A DNA stretch of 64,000 nt from Catenulispora sp. GP43 (GCF_041260665.1 NZ_JBGCCT010000017.1:124001-188000); one strand, 5' to 3'. Positions 35,744-44,816 are shown, numbered from the stretch's first letter. Notes: generated by a model not told the origin, from the letters alone. Numbers and translations: made by a program.

Positions 35744-35760
35744 ATACCTAGCGTAGGTAT
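35744..35760. promoter_or_regulatory. MarR operator, site 1
   Basis: A perfect inverted repeat ATACCTA-GCG-TAGGTAT lies 18 bases from the marR start. It is repeated almost exactly in front of the monooxygenase gene. Confidence 0.8.
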
Positions 35761-35813
35761 ACTATCGTCTCATCCCCGGTTCACCACGGCGGCGTCGTTT
35801 GCCGTCAGATTCG

Positions 35814-35830
35814 ATACCTAAGGTAGGTAG
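35814..35830. promoter_or_regulatory. MarR operator, site 2
   Basis: ATACCTA-AGG-TAGGTAG is the second copy of the same inverted repeat, ending 8 bases before the monooxygenase ATG. Binding here would block translation start and transcription of that gene. Confidence 0.8.
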
Positions 35831-35838
35831 TTAGCGCC

Positions 35839-37419
35839 ATGACCACGAACCCGACCGCGCCCGAGACCACCACCGACGTCCTGATCATCGGCGCCGGCCC
35901 CACCGGCCTCGCCCTGGCCTGCGACCTGGCCCGACGCGGCGTGAGCTGCCACATCCTGGAGCGGGCCGCGCAGCCGAGCACCGCCTCCCGGGCCAAGACC
36001 ATCCAGCCGCGCACCCTGGAGGTCGCCGACGACCTCGGCGTGATCGAGCAGGTTCTCGCACAGGGCCTGACGAACATCCCCACCCGCCACTACGACCGCG
36101 ACCGGGTGGTCTCCGAAGCGGTGGAACTCGCCGGCGGCGAGTCCACCCCGGACGCCCCGTACCCGCCGGTCTGGCTCTCCCAGCCGAAGTTCGAGCAGAT
36201 CCTGCGCGAGCGCCTGGCCGCACTCGGCGGAACGATCCACACCGGAGCGGAGGTATCCGCGCTCGAGCAGGACGACCACGGGGTCACCGCCACCGTCCAG
36301 ACCGAAGCGGGTCAGCACACCGTGCACGCCCGGTACGCCGTGGGCGCGGACGGCGGGCGCAGCACCGTGCGCGCGCTCACCGGCATCGAAATGCACGGCA
36401 CCTCCCTGACCGACCAGCGCTGGCACCTGGGCGATGTGCGGGTGAGCGGCCTGTCACGGCACTGCCAGCACCTGTGGACCGGCAAGGACGGCCTGCTGTC
36501 CCTGTTCCCGCTGCCCGGCACCGACTTGTGGCAGTTCCAGGCGGGCATCCCGGCCGACGTGATCGAGCCGGAGGCACCGTCCCTGGAGTTGTTCCGCCGC
36601 ATCTTCGCCGACCGCGCCGACGTGCCCGGCGTGCAGATCGAGGATGTCGAATGGCTCTCCCTCTACAAGATCAACGTGGTCCTGGCCGACCACTACCGCA
36701 CCGGCCGGATCTTCATCGCCGGCGACGCGGCGCACATCCACTCCCCCGCCGGCGGCCAGGGCATGAACACCGGCATCCAGGACGGCTACAACCTCGGCTG
36801 GAAACTCGCGGCCGTCCTGGCCGGCGCGGACCCGACCCTGCTCGACACCTACGAGCCCGAGCGCCGCCCGGTCGCCCGCAACGTCCTGGACGACAGCACC
36901 ACCCGACTCGGCCGAGTCATGCGCGCCATCGGCGAGAGCGACGGATCATCCGCACAGCAAGGACTGACCGACGAACACACCACCGGCCTGGGCATCACCT
37001 ACCCCGACAGCGCACTGACCCACGGCCCCGGCGCCGGAGGCCGCGCCCCCGACGCCCCCTGCCACGACGCCGCCACCGGCCGGCCCACCCGCCTGTTCGA
37101 CCTCATGCGCGGCCCCCACTGGACCCTGCTCTCCTTCGGCGCCATGGCCGCGCCCCAGCGCCTGCCTCGCGGCCTGCGCGCTTTCCAGGTGACCAGCGAC
37201 CCCATCGCCGGCCCCGGCACCAACCCCGGCACCGTGACCGACACCGGCACCGGCACCGGCACCGGCACCGTGATCGACACCGACGGCCACGCCCACCACG
37301 CCTACCAGATCACCGGCGACGAACTCATCCTCATCCGCCCCGACGGCTACCTCGCCGCCCGCCGCCCCACCCACGACCTCGATGCCGTACTCGCCCTGCA
37401 CACCACAAACGGCCTGTGA
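35839..37419 (+). CDS. FAD-dependent aromatic monooxygenase (PheA/TfdB, group A flavoprotein)
   Basis: A 526-residue hydroxylase of the para-hydroxybenzoate hydroxylase fold. The FAD motif GAGPTGLALACDLARRG is at about 19-35, and GADGGRSTVR and GRIFIAGDAAHIHSPAGGQG (FAD-ribityl GD motif) follow. The C-terminal thioredoxin-like domain of the family is present. A run of (ACCGGC)n at 37242-37268 encodes a Thr-Gly repeat in that domain (TDTGTGTGTGTV), an odd low-complexity insert. It is likely induced by an aromatic compound through the divergent MarR. Related enzymes hydroxylate phenols, polyketide intermediates or rifampicin; the substrate here is unknown. Confidence 0.88.
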   Translation: MTTNPTAPETTTDVLIIGAGPTGLALACDLARRGVSCHILERAAQPSTASRAKTIQPRTLEVADDLGVIEQVLAQGLTNIPTRHYDRDRVVSEAVELAGGESTPDAPYPPVWLSQPKFEQILRERLAALGGTIHTGAEVSALEQDDHGVTATVQTEAGQHTVHARYAVGADGGRSTVRALTGIEMHGTSLTDQRWHLGDVRVSGLSRHCQHLWTGKDGLLSLFPLPGTDLWQFQAGIPADVIEPEAPSLELFRRIFADRADVPGVQIEDVEWLSLYKINVVLADHYRTGRIFIAGDAAHIHSPAGGQGMNTGIQDGYNLGWKLAAVLAGADPTLLDTYEPERRPVARNVLDDSTTRLGRVMRAIGESDGSSAQQGLTDEHTTGLGITYPDSALTHGPGAGGRAPDAPCHDAATGRPTRLFDLMRGPHWTLLSFGAMAAPQRLPRGLRAFQVTSDPIAGPGTNPGTVTDTGTGTGTGTVIDTDGHAHHAYQITGDELILIRPDGYLAARRPTHDLDAVLALHTTNGL

Positions 37420-37459
37420 TCTCGGCGGCCGGTCAACCGGTCGCTGGGGAAGAAGCCTT

Positions 37460-37492
37460 GAAGTAGCGCAGCTCACCACGCTGCGCTACTTC
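37460..37492 (+). terminator. hairpin after the monooxygenase gene
   Basis: A perfect 13-base stem GAAGTAGCGCAGC / GCTGCGCTACTTC with a 7-base loop lies 40 bases after the monooxygenase stop. It lacks a U run. Confidence 0.65.
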
Positions 37493-37577
37493 GCGTTGTA
37501 CGGTACCCAGCGGCCCAGCGCCGACATGGCCCGCCGCACTCATTCGGGCACGTGCGCAGCCTGGTCCCGCAGCGGCC

Positions 37578-37626
37578 ATCGACTCGGGGTGGCGTCAGCC
37601 CAGCCCTGACGCCACCCCGAGTCGAT
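37578..37626. terminator. 21-bp perfect inverted repeat between convergent genes
   Basis: Arms at 37578-37598 and 37606-37626 pair perfectly over 21 bases (ATCGACTCGGGG... start) with a 7-base loop. It sits between the monooxygenase and the convergent DUF11-like gene and can act as a terminator in both directions. Confidence 0.75.
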
Positions 37627-37693
37627 CTCCCTGATGTTCATCCGCATCCCATCGCGGGGCTGCCGATGTCAGCCGTGCTGGCTGTGGAATTCG

Positions 37694-38428
37694 TCAGCGG
37701 TGCTCGCCGTGGAATTCGTTGTGGACGCCGGCCCCGGCCTTCGCGCCGGCGCTGGCGCTGCCGCCGCTGACGTCGCTGATGTGGCCGTTGTCGTTGGCGG
37801 TGGCGCCGGAGGAGTCTCCGCCGCGGCCCCCGTTGTTGTTGCCGGTGACGGTCACATGCACGCCGTCCTGGTCGTGCTCGTGGCGGTGGCAGGGCAGGTT
37901 GAGCACGTCCTTGGTGAGGTGGACGGCGTGATCATGGCCGCCGCGGCGGTTGTTGGCGCGGTCGCCCCAACGCTCGCGGTCCCCGCCGATGACGGCGGCG
38001 ACGTTGATCAGCTGGCACGAGTCCTTGTCGGTGATGCGGGTACGGATGGTGATGGGCTCGCTGGTTTCCCCAGGGGCCAGGTTCTCATCGCTCTTGCAGG
38101 TCACCATCTTGTGCGTGGCGTCGCTGCCGCAGTCCCAGTGCCGGCCTTCGGCGGAGGTCGCGGTGAGCCCGTCGGGCAGCGTGTCCGTGACAGCGTAGGT
38201 GCCGCGAGTATCGGCGTTGCCGTCGTTCTTCACCCACAGGGTGTAGACCACGGCGTCGTCAGCCGGATCCTGGTGCGACTTGTGGATCGTCAGCGACGGC
38301 GCGCGCCAGGAGTCAGGCTGATGGATGGGACCAGAGTGGGTCGCGGCCTGCGCGAGGCTGGGACAGGCCAGCGCGCTGCCCAGGGTGATCGCGGCCGCGC
38401 CGCCGAGCAGCATCCTTCGTAAAACCAT
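37694..38428 (-). CDS. secreted DUF11-like protein, paralogue A
   Basis: A 244-residue protein. The signal peptide (MVLRRMLLGGAAAITLGSAL, cleavage after SLAQA) is followed by one DUF11-like immunoglobulin repeat (VVYTLWVKNDGNADTRGTYA, TDTLPDGLTATSAEG, ENLAPGETSEPITIRT). A Gly/Asn/His-rich tail contains VTVTGNNNGGRGGDSSGAT. It ends in a His-rich charged stretch. Its tandem neighbour is a paralogue with the same order. I chose the start by matching the paralogue (MVLRRML); an ATG one codon upstream also exists. Likely a cell-surface or extracellular protein of unknown role. Confidence 0.75.
   Translation of the reverse strand: MVLRRMLLGGAAAITLGSALACPSLAQAATHSGPIHQPDSWRAPSLTIHKSHQDPADDAVVYTLWVKNDGNADTRGTYAVTDTLPDGLTATSAEGRHWDCGSDATHKMVTCKSDENLAPGETSEPITIRTRITDKDSCQLINVAAVIGGDRERWGDRANNRRGGHDHAVHLTKDVLNLPCHRHEHDQDGVHVTVTGNNNGGRGGDSSGATANDNGHISDVSGGSASAGAKAGAGVHNEFHGEHR
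37800..37850 (-). repeat. 51-bp direct repeat, copy in paralogue A
   Basis: 51 bases identical, including third codon positions, to 38901-38951 in paralogue B. They encode VTGNNNGGRGGDSSGAT. Confidence 0.85.
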
Positions 38429-38629
38429 CATTCCGCCCTTCCTTGTGGACCCCGGCAAGGGAGTCCTGTTGTGCCCCGTGAGGCGTCGCGTGCCTGACGG
38501 GAAGTTTGTCGTATAGACACCATTTGAGCGGGTTCGCTCCCGTACCGCTAGTTCATCTCGGCCACAGGAGTTAACTCACGCAAGACGGAGCGCACTCGAC
38601 TGCCCGAGAACGCTCGTTCGTACCGCTGA

Positions 38630-39682
38630 TCAGCGACGCTTGCCGAAGTGCCGGAGGGGCATGGGGCAACGGACTGCGCGCTGCATGCGGTGGGGCGCGT
38701 GCTTGATGATGTTGACGGCGCGGCCGCCGCGGCCGCCGCGGGCCTTGGCCTGCACCTTAGCCCTGGCCTGCGCCTGCGCCTGTGCCTGCGCTTGTGCCTG
38801 CGCCTTGGCCTTGGCCTTGGCCTTGGCGTCTGCGGCGGCCTTGGCTCCGGCCCTGGCGGAACCGCCGGTGACATCGTGGATGTGGCCGTTGCCGTTCGCA
38901 GTGGCGCCGGAGGAGTCTCCGCCGCGGCCCCCGTTGTTGTTGCCGGTGACGTTGACCGTCACGGTGACGCCGCCCTTGTCGCCCCCGCGGTGACAAGGCA
39001 GGCTGAGCACGTCCTTGGCGAGGTCGATGTTGCTGCCGTCGTGACCTCCGCCGCGGTTGCCGGCGGCGGCACCACTGCCGTAACCACTGCCGTAACCACT
39101 GCCGTAACCGCCCCGGTGGTCACCCCCGTCCACGGCGGCGATGTTGATCAGCTGGCACGGATCCTTGTCAGCAATGCCGGTGTGCACAGTGATTGGCTCA
39201 CTGGTGGCGCCGGGGGGCAGGTAGGCATCACTCCGGCATGTCACCACGGTGCGCAAGGAGTCGGTGTCGCAGTTCCAGCGCTGGCCGGCGTCGACGGACT
39301 TGTAGGTCGCCCCTTCCGGCAGGGAATCCACGACGGTGTAGGGGCCGCTGGTGGGGGCGTTGCCGTCGTTCTTCACCCACAGGGTGTACGCCACGGCGTG
39401 GTCGGCCGGGTCCTCGTGGGCCTTGTGGATCGTCAGCGACGGCGCCCACTTGATTTCGACCGGCTGGGCGGGGCTGACCTGGGCCGCGGCCGCGTACGGC
39501 ACCTGGGGCACCTGGGACACCTGGGGCTCATCCGCGGCCTGCGCAACGCCGGGACTGGCCTGGTCCGAAGCCGAAGACGGCGCCTGGGGCACGTCCGCGG
39601 CCTGTGCGACGCCGGGGCAGGCCACGCCGCCGCCCAACGCGATCGCGGCCACGCCGCCGAACAGCATCCTCCGAAGAACCAT
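38630..39682 (-). CDS. secreted DUF11-like protein, paralogue B with Ala-Gln/Ala-Lys tail
   Basis: A 350-residue paralogue of the next gene downstream. The order is: signal peptide (MVLRRMLFGGVAAIALGGGV), a low-complexity QVSQVPQVP linker, the DUF11-like domain (AYTLWVKNDGNAPTSGPYTV, VVDSLPEGATYKS), YGSG repeats (12-base tandem repeats near 39073-39108), the shared VTGNNNGGRGGDSSGAT block, and a tail of alternating Ala-Lys then Ala-Gln (KAKAKAKAQAQAQAQAQAQ). It ends in a basic segment with HAPHRMQRAVRC. The basic tail could bind anionic wall polymers or nucleic acid; this is inference. GGAAGGG precedes the start. Confidence 0.75.
   Translation of the reverse strand: MVLRRMLFGGVAAIALGGGVACPGVAQAADVPQAPSSASDQASPGVAQAADEPQVSQVPQVPYAAAAQVSPAQPVEIKWAPSLTIHKAHEDPADHAVAYTLWVKNDGNAPTSGPYTVVDSLPEGATYKSVDAGQRWNCDTDSLRTVVTCRSDAYLPPGATSEPITVHTGIADKDPCQLINIAAVDGGDHRGGYGSGYGSGYGSGAAAGNRGGGHDGSNIDLAKDVLSLPCHRGGDKGGVTVTVNVTGNNNGGRGGDSSGATANGNGHIHDVTGGSARAGAKAAADAKAKAKAKAQAQAQAQAQAQARAKVQAKARGGRGGRAVNIIKHAPHRMQRAVRCPMPLRHFGKRR
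38901..38951 (-). repeat. 51-bp direct repeat, copy in paralogue B
   Basis: Identical to 37800-37850. The flanking sequence diverges at once on both sides. Confidence 0.85.
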
Positions 39683-40221
39683 CTCTTACGCCCTTCCATG
39701 TGTGGGGTTTTTGCTCTATCACAAAGCTTTTGAGGCTCATGTGATACATGGTGCGATCAGGTTGATTTCATATGATTCCCATCTGCACCGCGAGTCGGCA
39801 TCGGCCACAAGAGTTACTTGCGCTACACCGCAGTGCTGTCCGAAGCCTGTGACGGGCGGCGCCCCAGCGACCTTCGGCGGCCAGCCCGGACAGCCGGGCC
39901 CGAGCGTGGGCTACCGCACCCCACCCATCGGACGTGACGGACAACCAGGGACGTCGACGGTCACCGCGTCGGAGTCGGAGACGCCGACAAGAAGTCGGCC
40001 AGACTCGCCTGCGGGCCAGGTGGCGAAGTGATCGCGCATGTCGGGGGCCGGACCGTCGACGGCATGCACGGCCCCCGCGGTCAAGCCAGTGATCTCAAAG
40101 GTCTGTCACCGTCACAGCGTCGGAGCCGCGGAATCGAGCAGCCCCGCACGCCATACTCCGCGCAAAGTTCGTGCGCGGCTCACCGCATCAAGAAGATCTG
40201 CTCCATGCAGGCCCACCACTG
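39683..40221. other. intergenic region, no gene seen
   Basis: About 540 bases. One plus-strand frame reads like a Gly/Pro/Thr-rich linker (TGGAPATFGGQPGQPGPSV) but has no start or domain. I see no RNA motif. Confidence 0.4.
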
Positions 40222-41439
40222 TCATGCCGTATCCGCGCATCGGTGATCGACCTCCCTCATCTGCCCTGCGGCGAAGTAGTCGGCGAGGTCGTCCGGGACG
40301 GGTTCGATGTCCACCGGACGGCTGCCGTCGCGCAGCGACATCGTCGCGGCGTATCCGGTCGCGACGGCTTCGCGGGCCGCGACCGGTGAGGTGAGGGTCT
40401 TCCCGCCGTCGCGGACGAAGTCCAGGAATTCGTCGACCAGCAGCGGGTCGGCACCGCCGTGGGTTCCCTCGGGCGTCTGGATCGGGATGATCAGGTCGGC
40501 CTCTGGGCGGTAGTCGCCGCGGCGGTTCCACACCTTCACGACGGAGCCGTCGCCGCCGTCGCCGAAGTTCTCCAGCCGTCCCTCAGTGCCGATGACGGTG
40601 TAGTTGCGCCAGTAGTCCGGGGTGAAGTGACACTGCTCGTAGCTGGCGTAGACGCCGTTGTCGAGCCGCATGTGCACCATCGACAGGTCCTCGACGTCCA
40701 CAACCGGGTTCAGGCCGCTCTGACTCAGCGGCGGCCAGTTGTTCTCCGGGTCCAGCCACTCGACCATCAGATCCCCGCTCGGCTCCCGGCGATCGGTGAT
40801 CCGGCCGTAGACGACCAGTCCGCCCATCCCGGTCACCCTTCGCGTGTAGCCGCCGGCAAGCCAGTGGATGACATCCAGGTCGTGCGCACCCTTCTGGAGC
40901 AGCAGCCCGGTGGTGTTGCGACGGTCGGCATGCCAGTCCTTGAAGTAGAAGTCGCCGCCGTTGCCGACGAAGTGGCGACACCAGACCGCCTTCACCTCGC
41001 CGATCGCACCGGAGACGATCACGTCGCGCATGGCGGTGACCACCGGCATGTGACGCATGTTGTGCCCCACATACAGTCCGGCCCCCGAAGCGCGCGCCGC
41101 CGACAGCAGCCGGTCGCAGCCCTCGGTGGTGATGGCGAGCGGCTTCTCGACGAAGATCGGGACACCGGCGCCGAGGAGGTCGACGCCGATCTGCTCGTGC
41201 GTGTGATCCGGGCTCAGGACGAAGACGGCGTCCAGGTCGAGTTCGGTCAGGGCACGATGATCCTCGGTCGTCGCGACGTCCGAACCGAAGCGGTCCCGGG
41301 CACCGGCCAGCCGGCGCGGGTCACGATCGCACACCGCGACGACGCGTGATCCGGCGCCCGGCCGGTGGGCGAGTTCGGCCAGGTCCGAGCGCATGCCCAG
41401 GCCCACCACACCCAGCCTCAGGTCAGGCTTGTCCGTCAT
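40222..41439 (-). CDS. Gfo/Idh/MocA family oxidoreductase
   Basis: A 405-residue NAD(P)-dependent sugar dehydrogenase. The Rossmann motif GVVGLGMRSDLAEL is at the start, and the family motif EKPLAIT (catalytic/cofactor Lys) is at about residue 98. The C-terminal domain has GGDFYFKDWHADRRNTTGLL followed by QKGAHDLDVIHWLAGG, where HDLD provides the catalytic His/Asp. The gene follows the ABC importer genes, so it likely acts on the imported sugar or sugar acid. It is the last gene of the minus-strand part of the GntR-controlled locus. Confidence 0.88.
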   Translation of the reverse strand: MTDKPDLRLGVVGLGMRSDLAELAHRPGAGSRVVAVCDRDPRRLAGARDRFGSDVATTEDHRALTELDLDAVFVLSPDHTHEQIGVDLLGAGVPIFVEKPLAITTEGCDRLLSAARASGAGLYVGHNMRHMPVVTAMRDVIVSGAIGEVKAVWCRHFVGNGGDFYFKDWHADRRNTTGLLLQKGAHDLDVIHWLAGGYTRRVTGMGGLVVYGRITDRREPSGDLMVEWLDPENNWPPLSQSGLNPVVDVEDLSMVHMRLDNGVYASYEQCHFTPDYWRNYTVIGTEGRLENFGDGGDGSVVKVWNRRGDYRPEADLIIPIQTPEGTHGGADPLLVDEFLDFVRDGGKTLTSPVAAREAVATGYAATMSLRDGSRPVDIEPVPDDLADYFAAGQMREVDHRCADTA

Positions 41440-41481
41440 ACGTCAGCTCCCCACTCTGTTCGGAGGAATCGGCGACCGGGG

Positions 41482-42423
41482 TCATTTCGCCGCCCCACTG
41501 GTCAGACCCTTGACGAAGTGCCGCTGGAAGGCCAGGAACAGCAGGAGGACCGGCAGTGAGGCCAGCAGCATGAACGCGAACAACTGCCCGTAGTCCGCGG
41601 AGTGCATTCCTACTGCCCGGTAGACCCCGACCGTGACCGTGGTGCCGTTCGCCGGCCCGAGGACGATCAGTGGCGTCAGGAAGTCGCTCCACAGGTAGAC
41701 GCCCAGGAAGATCAGCACGCTGGCGGTAGCCGGACGCAGCAGCGGGAACACGACGCGCCAGAAGATCCGCATACGGCCCGCGCCGTCGATCGCGGCCGCT
41801 TCTTCGAGTTCGACCGGGATGGTGCGGACGAAGCCGGCGAACAGGAACACCCCGAACGGGACGTAGTAGCCCATGTTGCACAGGATCAGCCCGGGCAGCG
41901 TGTTCATCAGGCCGAGGCCGCGCAGGATCTGGACCAGCGGGTTGAGGATCACCACCCCCGGCACCATCAACCCTGCCAGGAGGAAGACCAGCAGGATCCT
42001 GGCGCCGATGCTCCGGGACCGGGCGATCGCGTAGCCGAGCATGGCCGAGACGACCGTGATGGCGACCATGGACAGCACCGTGATCTGGATGCTGTTGAGC
42101 AGCCCGCTCCAGAACAGGTGATCCGGGCCGCTGAGCACTTGGCGCAGGTTCGCCAGCGTGGGATGCAGCGGCACCGTCCACGGCGCGGAGGTGATCTGCG
42201 AGGTGGGCTTGAGAACGTTGGCGACGACGAGGTACAGCGGTGTGGCGTAGATCGACGCGACCAGCAGCGCCAGCACCGGGCGCAGCCACGGGATCCGGTC
42301 GTCGGACCAGCGGCGCAGGGCCCGGCGACGGGCCGGAGCGGCGCCGGCGGGCGCAGGGCCCTGCGGGATGGATTCCGAGTGGCTGCCGATGAGAGCTTCC
42401 TTGGGTGAGATGCGGGCGGTCAC
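41482..42423 (-). CDS. carbohydrate ABC transporter permease, MalG/UgpE type
   Basis: A 313-residue permease with six membrane helices. The EAA loop reads VELEEAAAIDGAGRMRIFWR. The start is a GTG that overlaps the stop of the upstream permease by 4 bases (GTGA). The N-terminal 45 residues are a hydrophilic extension. It forms the importer pore with the preceding permease. No ATPase gene is in the locus, so a shared MsiK-type ATPase elsewhere is expected, as is usual in actinomycetes. Confidence 0.9.
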   Translation of the reverse strand: MTARISPKEALIGSHSESIPQGPAPAGAAPARRRALRRWSDDRIPWLRPVLALLVASIYATPLYLVVANVLKPTSQITSAPWTVPLHPTLANLRQVLSGPDHLFWSGLLNSIQITVLSMVAITVVSAMLGYAIARSRSIGARILLVFLLAGLMVPGVVILNPLVQILRGLGLMNTLPGLILCNMGYYVPFGVFLFAGFVRTIPVELEEAAAIDGAGRMRIFWRVVFPLLRPATASVLIFLGVYLWSDFLTPLIVLGPANGTTVTVGVYRAVGMHSADYGQLFAFMLLASLPVLLLFLAFQRHFVKGLTSGAAK

Positions 42424-43328
42424 AGGTACATCTCCCGCCGCTGGAACAGCCGAAGGGTGATGGCCGACACCGCGGCGGTCAGCACGAGCATGACCACCGC
42501 GTAGGTGGAGGCGTAGCCGGCGCGGTTGTCGATGAATCCGACCGTGACGATGTTGTAGGCCAGGGTCGTGGTCGCGTCGGTCCCCGGACCGCCGTTGGTG
42601 ATCACCTGGACCTGGTCGTAGGTCTTGAACGCGCCGATCAGCAGCATGACGGTGTTGATGGTCGTCGCCGGCGCGAGCAGCGGCCAGGTGACGGTGCGGA
42701 ACCGCTGCCAGGCCGACGCCCCGTCCAGGGCGGAGGCCTCGCTGAGTTCGGTCGGGATGGTCTGCAGCCCGGCCAGGTACACCACGATGCAGAAACCGAG
42801 GCTCTGCCAGATACTGACCGTCGCCACGCTGTACAGCGCGAGGTGGCGGTCGGTGAGCCAGCCGGGCGGATCGCTCACGCCGACGTGGTTCAGCACCGTG
42901 TCCAGGATCCCGCCGTCGGCCAGGATCGACTGCCAGATGACGCTGACCACGACGCCGGACAGGATGACCGGTACGAAGAACACACTGCGCAGCGCCCGGT
43001 AGAAGCGGCCGGACCGGTCGATCATCAGCGCCAGGACCAGACCGAGCGCGTTGGGGATGACGATGGTCAGCACGGCGAGCGTCAAGGTGTTGGTCAGCGC
43101 GTGCTGGAACGCCGGGTCGCCGAACAGACTCCGATAGTTGGCCAGCCCGATCCACCGGGTCGGCGGGTTGAACACGTTCTTGTTGGTGAAGCTTTGCAGG
43201 AGCGCGATGACAGCCGGCACGGCTACGAATACGAGGTAGAGGAGGACTCCGGGGCCGGCGAAGCTGAACCAGAACGCTCCGGTCCGTAGCCGCTTCCCCC
43301 TCGACGTGATCCCGACTGCTCTTAACAC
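42420..43328 (-). CDS. carbohydrate ABC transporter permease, MalF/UgpA type
   Basis: A 302-residue permease with six helices and the EAA loop TELSEASALDGASAWQRFR. The N-terminal AFWFSFAGPGVLLYLVFVAVP and FNPPTRWIGLANYRSLFGDP are typical of this family. The GTG start follows the binding-protein gene by 94 bases. Partner of the MalG-type permease. Confidence 0.9.
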   Translation of the reverse strand: MLRAVGITSRGKRLRTGAFWFSFAGPGVLLYLVFVAVPAVIALLQSFTNKNVFNPPTRWIGLANYRSLFGDPAFQHALTNTLTLAVLTIVIPNALGLVLALMIDRSGRFYRALRSVFFVPVILSGVVVSVIWQSILADGGILDTVLNHVGVSDPPGWLTDRHLALYSVATVSIWQSLGFCIVVYLAGLQTIPTELSEASALDGASAWQRFRTVTWPLLAPATTINTVMLLIGAFKTYDQVQVITNGGPGTDATTTLAYNIVTVGFIDNRAGYASTYAVVMLVLTAAVSAITLRLFQRREMYL

Positions 43329-43422
43329 GGGTCTTCCTTACTCATTTGGCGAACGGTGTTCCGCAAGGTGGTGTGGCGCACCCTCACGCAGCGCCACACC
43401 GGCTCAGGGTGTCGGCCGGATG

Positions 43423-44748
43423 TCAGCCGCCGTTGCTGTTCTTCTTGTAGGAGTCCTGCAGGGCCTGGGCGAACTGCGTGGGGCTCTTGCTGCCGTTGAT
43501 CAGGTCGGCGATGGCCTTCTGCATGTCGGAGACGACGCCGGAAGGCAGGGCCCCGGTCCCGGTCTCGGTACTGAAGGCATCGACAGTCTGGTTGTCCGCC
43601 GCGGCCTTCTGGAACAGCTGGTAGCTGGCCAGGTAGTTGGCACCCAGGTCGGAGGGCGGCGTGTAGCCCTTGACCGCCATGAACTCACCGTCGGCCTTGG
43701 CCTCGGCATCCAGGTTGGCCTTGTCGGTGTTGAACGCCAGCGCCCACTTCTGGGCCAGCGCGACGGACGGGGCCTTGCTGCTGACGATCGCACCGCCGCC
43801 GGTGGTGATCGGCAGCACTGTCTGCCCGCTTTCGGTGGGCCAGGCGAACACCCCGAGTCCGAAGGACGGAGCCTTGGTGTCCGCCGATGCCGGGAACCAG
43901 GTGCCCATCGGATACATAGCAGCCTTGTTGTCGCGGAAGGCCTGCTCGGTGTTGGCGTAGCTGCGACTCAGGCCCGCCTTGTCCAGGTAGCCGTCAGCGG
44001 CCAGGGTGGCGACCTTCTGCGCGGCGGCGACGAAGCGCGGATCGGTGAAAGACGCCTTGCCCGAGGCCAGATCCGCCAGGAAGGCCGGGTCCGACGGATA
44101 CAGGTCGGCGCTGACCGCGGCCACCAGGGGGTACTCGTCGGCCCAGGTGTCGGTGCCGCCGCCGCCGATCTCGATCGGGGTGATGCCGACGGCCTTGAGC
44201 TTGGCGCAGTCGGCCAGGAAGTCCGACCACGTCGTCGGGGCAGCGGCGATGCCGGCCTTGGTGAAGTCGTCTTTGTTGTAGTACACCATCGGCTGGGCCT
44301 GGGTGGCCCAGGGCAGCTGGTAGGTCTTGCCGTCGATCGTGCCGGCGTTCGGGTACAGGAACGCGCCGAGCTGGTCGGCCGGGAACGGGGCCAGTGCCCC
44401 GGCCTTCACGAAGTCGGTCGGGGCTATCCCGATCATGATGTCCGGCAGCTGGCCCGAGGCCAGCAGCTGCTTGGCGTACGAGGCCCGGTCGGCCGTCGGC
44501 GACACCAGCTTCTTGATCTTCACACCCGGGACCTCGGCGCTGGTCCGCGCGATCGCCGCGTCCCAGTACGCGGCGGTCAGGTTCGGCGTCTCGAACGTGA
44601 GGAACGTCAGCGTCACCTCGCCCTTCCCGGACGAGGCACCGCCGGAGGACCCGGACGAGCTCCCCCCGGCGGCACACCCGGCGGTCAGTCCGAGGGCGGT
44701 CGCGGCCGCCACGGCGAGATACGCGATTCGACGCGAGCATCTGAACAT
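43423..44748 (-). CDS. carbohydrate ABC transporter substrate-binding lipoprotein
   Basis: A 441-residue extracellular solute-binding protein (family 1). The lipoprotein signal ends in LTAGC, followed by a Ser/Gly linker. Typical blocks are VTLTFLTFETPNLTAAYWDA, PDIMIGIAPTDFVKAGAL and YQLPWATQAQPMVYYNKDDF, with TTWSDFLADCAKLK and AAMYPMGTWFPAS. AAAGGA precedes the ATG at 44748. It is first in the importer operon, and its promoter contains one of the two 18-base GntR-type sites. Confidence 0.92.
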   Translation of the reverse strand: MFRCSRRIAYLAVAAATALGLTAGCAAGGSSSGSSGGASSGKGEVTLTFLTFETPNLTAAYWDAAIARTSAEVPGVKIKKLVSPTADRASYAKQLLASGQLPDIMIGIAPTDFVKAGALAPFPADQLGAFLYPNAGTIDGKTYQLPWATQAQPMVYYNKDDFTKAGIAAAPTTWSDFLADCAKLKAVGITPIEIGGGGTDTWADEYPLVAAVSADLYPSDPAFLADLASGKASFTDPRFVAAAQKVATLAADGYLDKAGLSRSYANTEQAFRDNKAAMYPMGTWFPASADTKAPSFGLGVFAWPTESGQTVLPITTGGGAIVSSKAPSVALAQKWALAFNTDKANLDAEAKADGEFMAVKGYTPPSDLGANYLASYQLFQKAAADNQTVDAFSTETGTGALPSGVVSDMQKAIADLINGSKSPTQFAQALQDSYKKNSNGG

Positions 44749-44798
44749 GATGGTGATCCTTTGAGGGGCGCCGCCCCGGGGGCCGGCGATGGACTCGT

Positions 44799-44816
44799 GA
44801 ATGTTTCGCATCAATC
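44799..44816. promoter_or_regulatory. GntR operator, importer side
   Basis: GAATGTTTCGCATCAATC is the exact reverse complement of the site at 44930-44947. It lies about 50 bases upstream of the binding-protein start. Confidence 0.75.

Noticed and set aside
37242-37268. (ACCGGC)n run as a regulatory or phase-variable repeat
   Set aside because: It is a 6-base unit in frame, so length change would not switch the gene off; treated as a low-complexity insert.
36474-37466. Overlapping 330-codon plus-strand frame within the monooxygenase gene
   Set aside because: Arg/Pro/His-rich shadow of the real gene in another phase.
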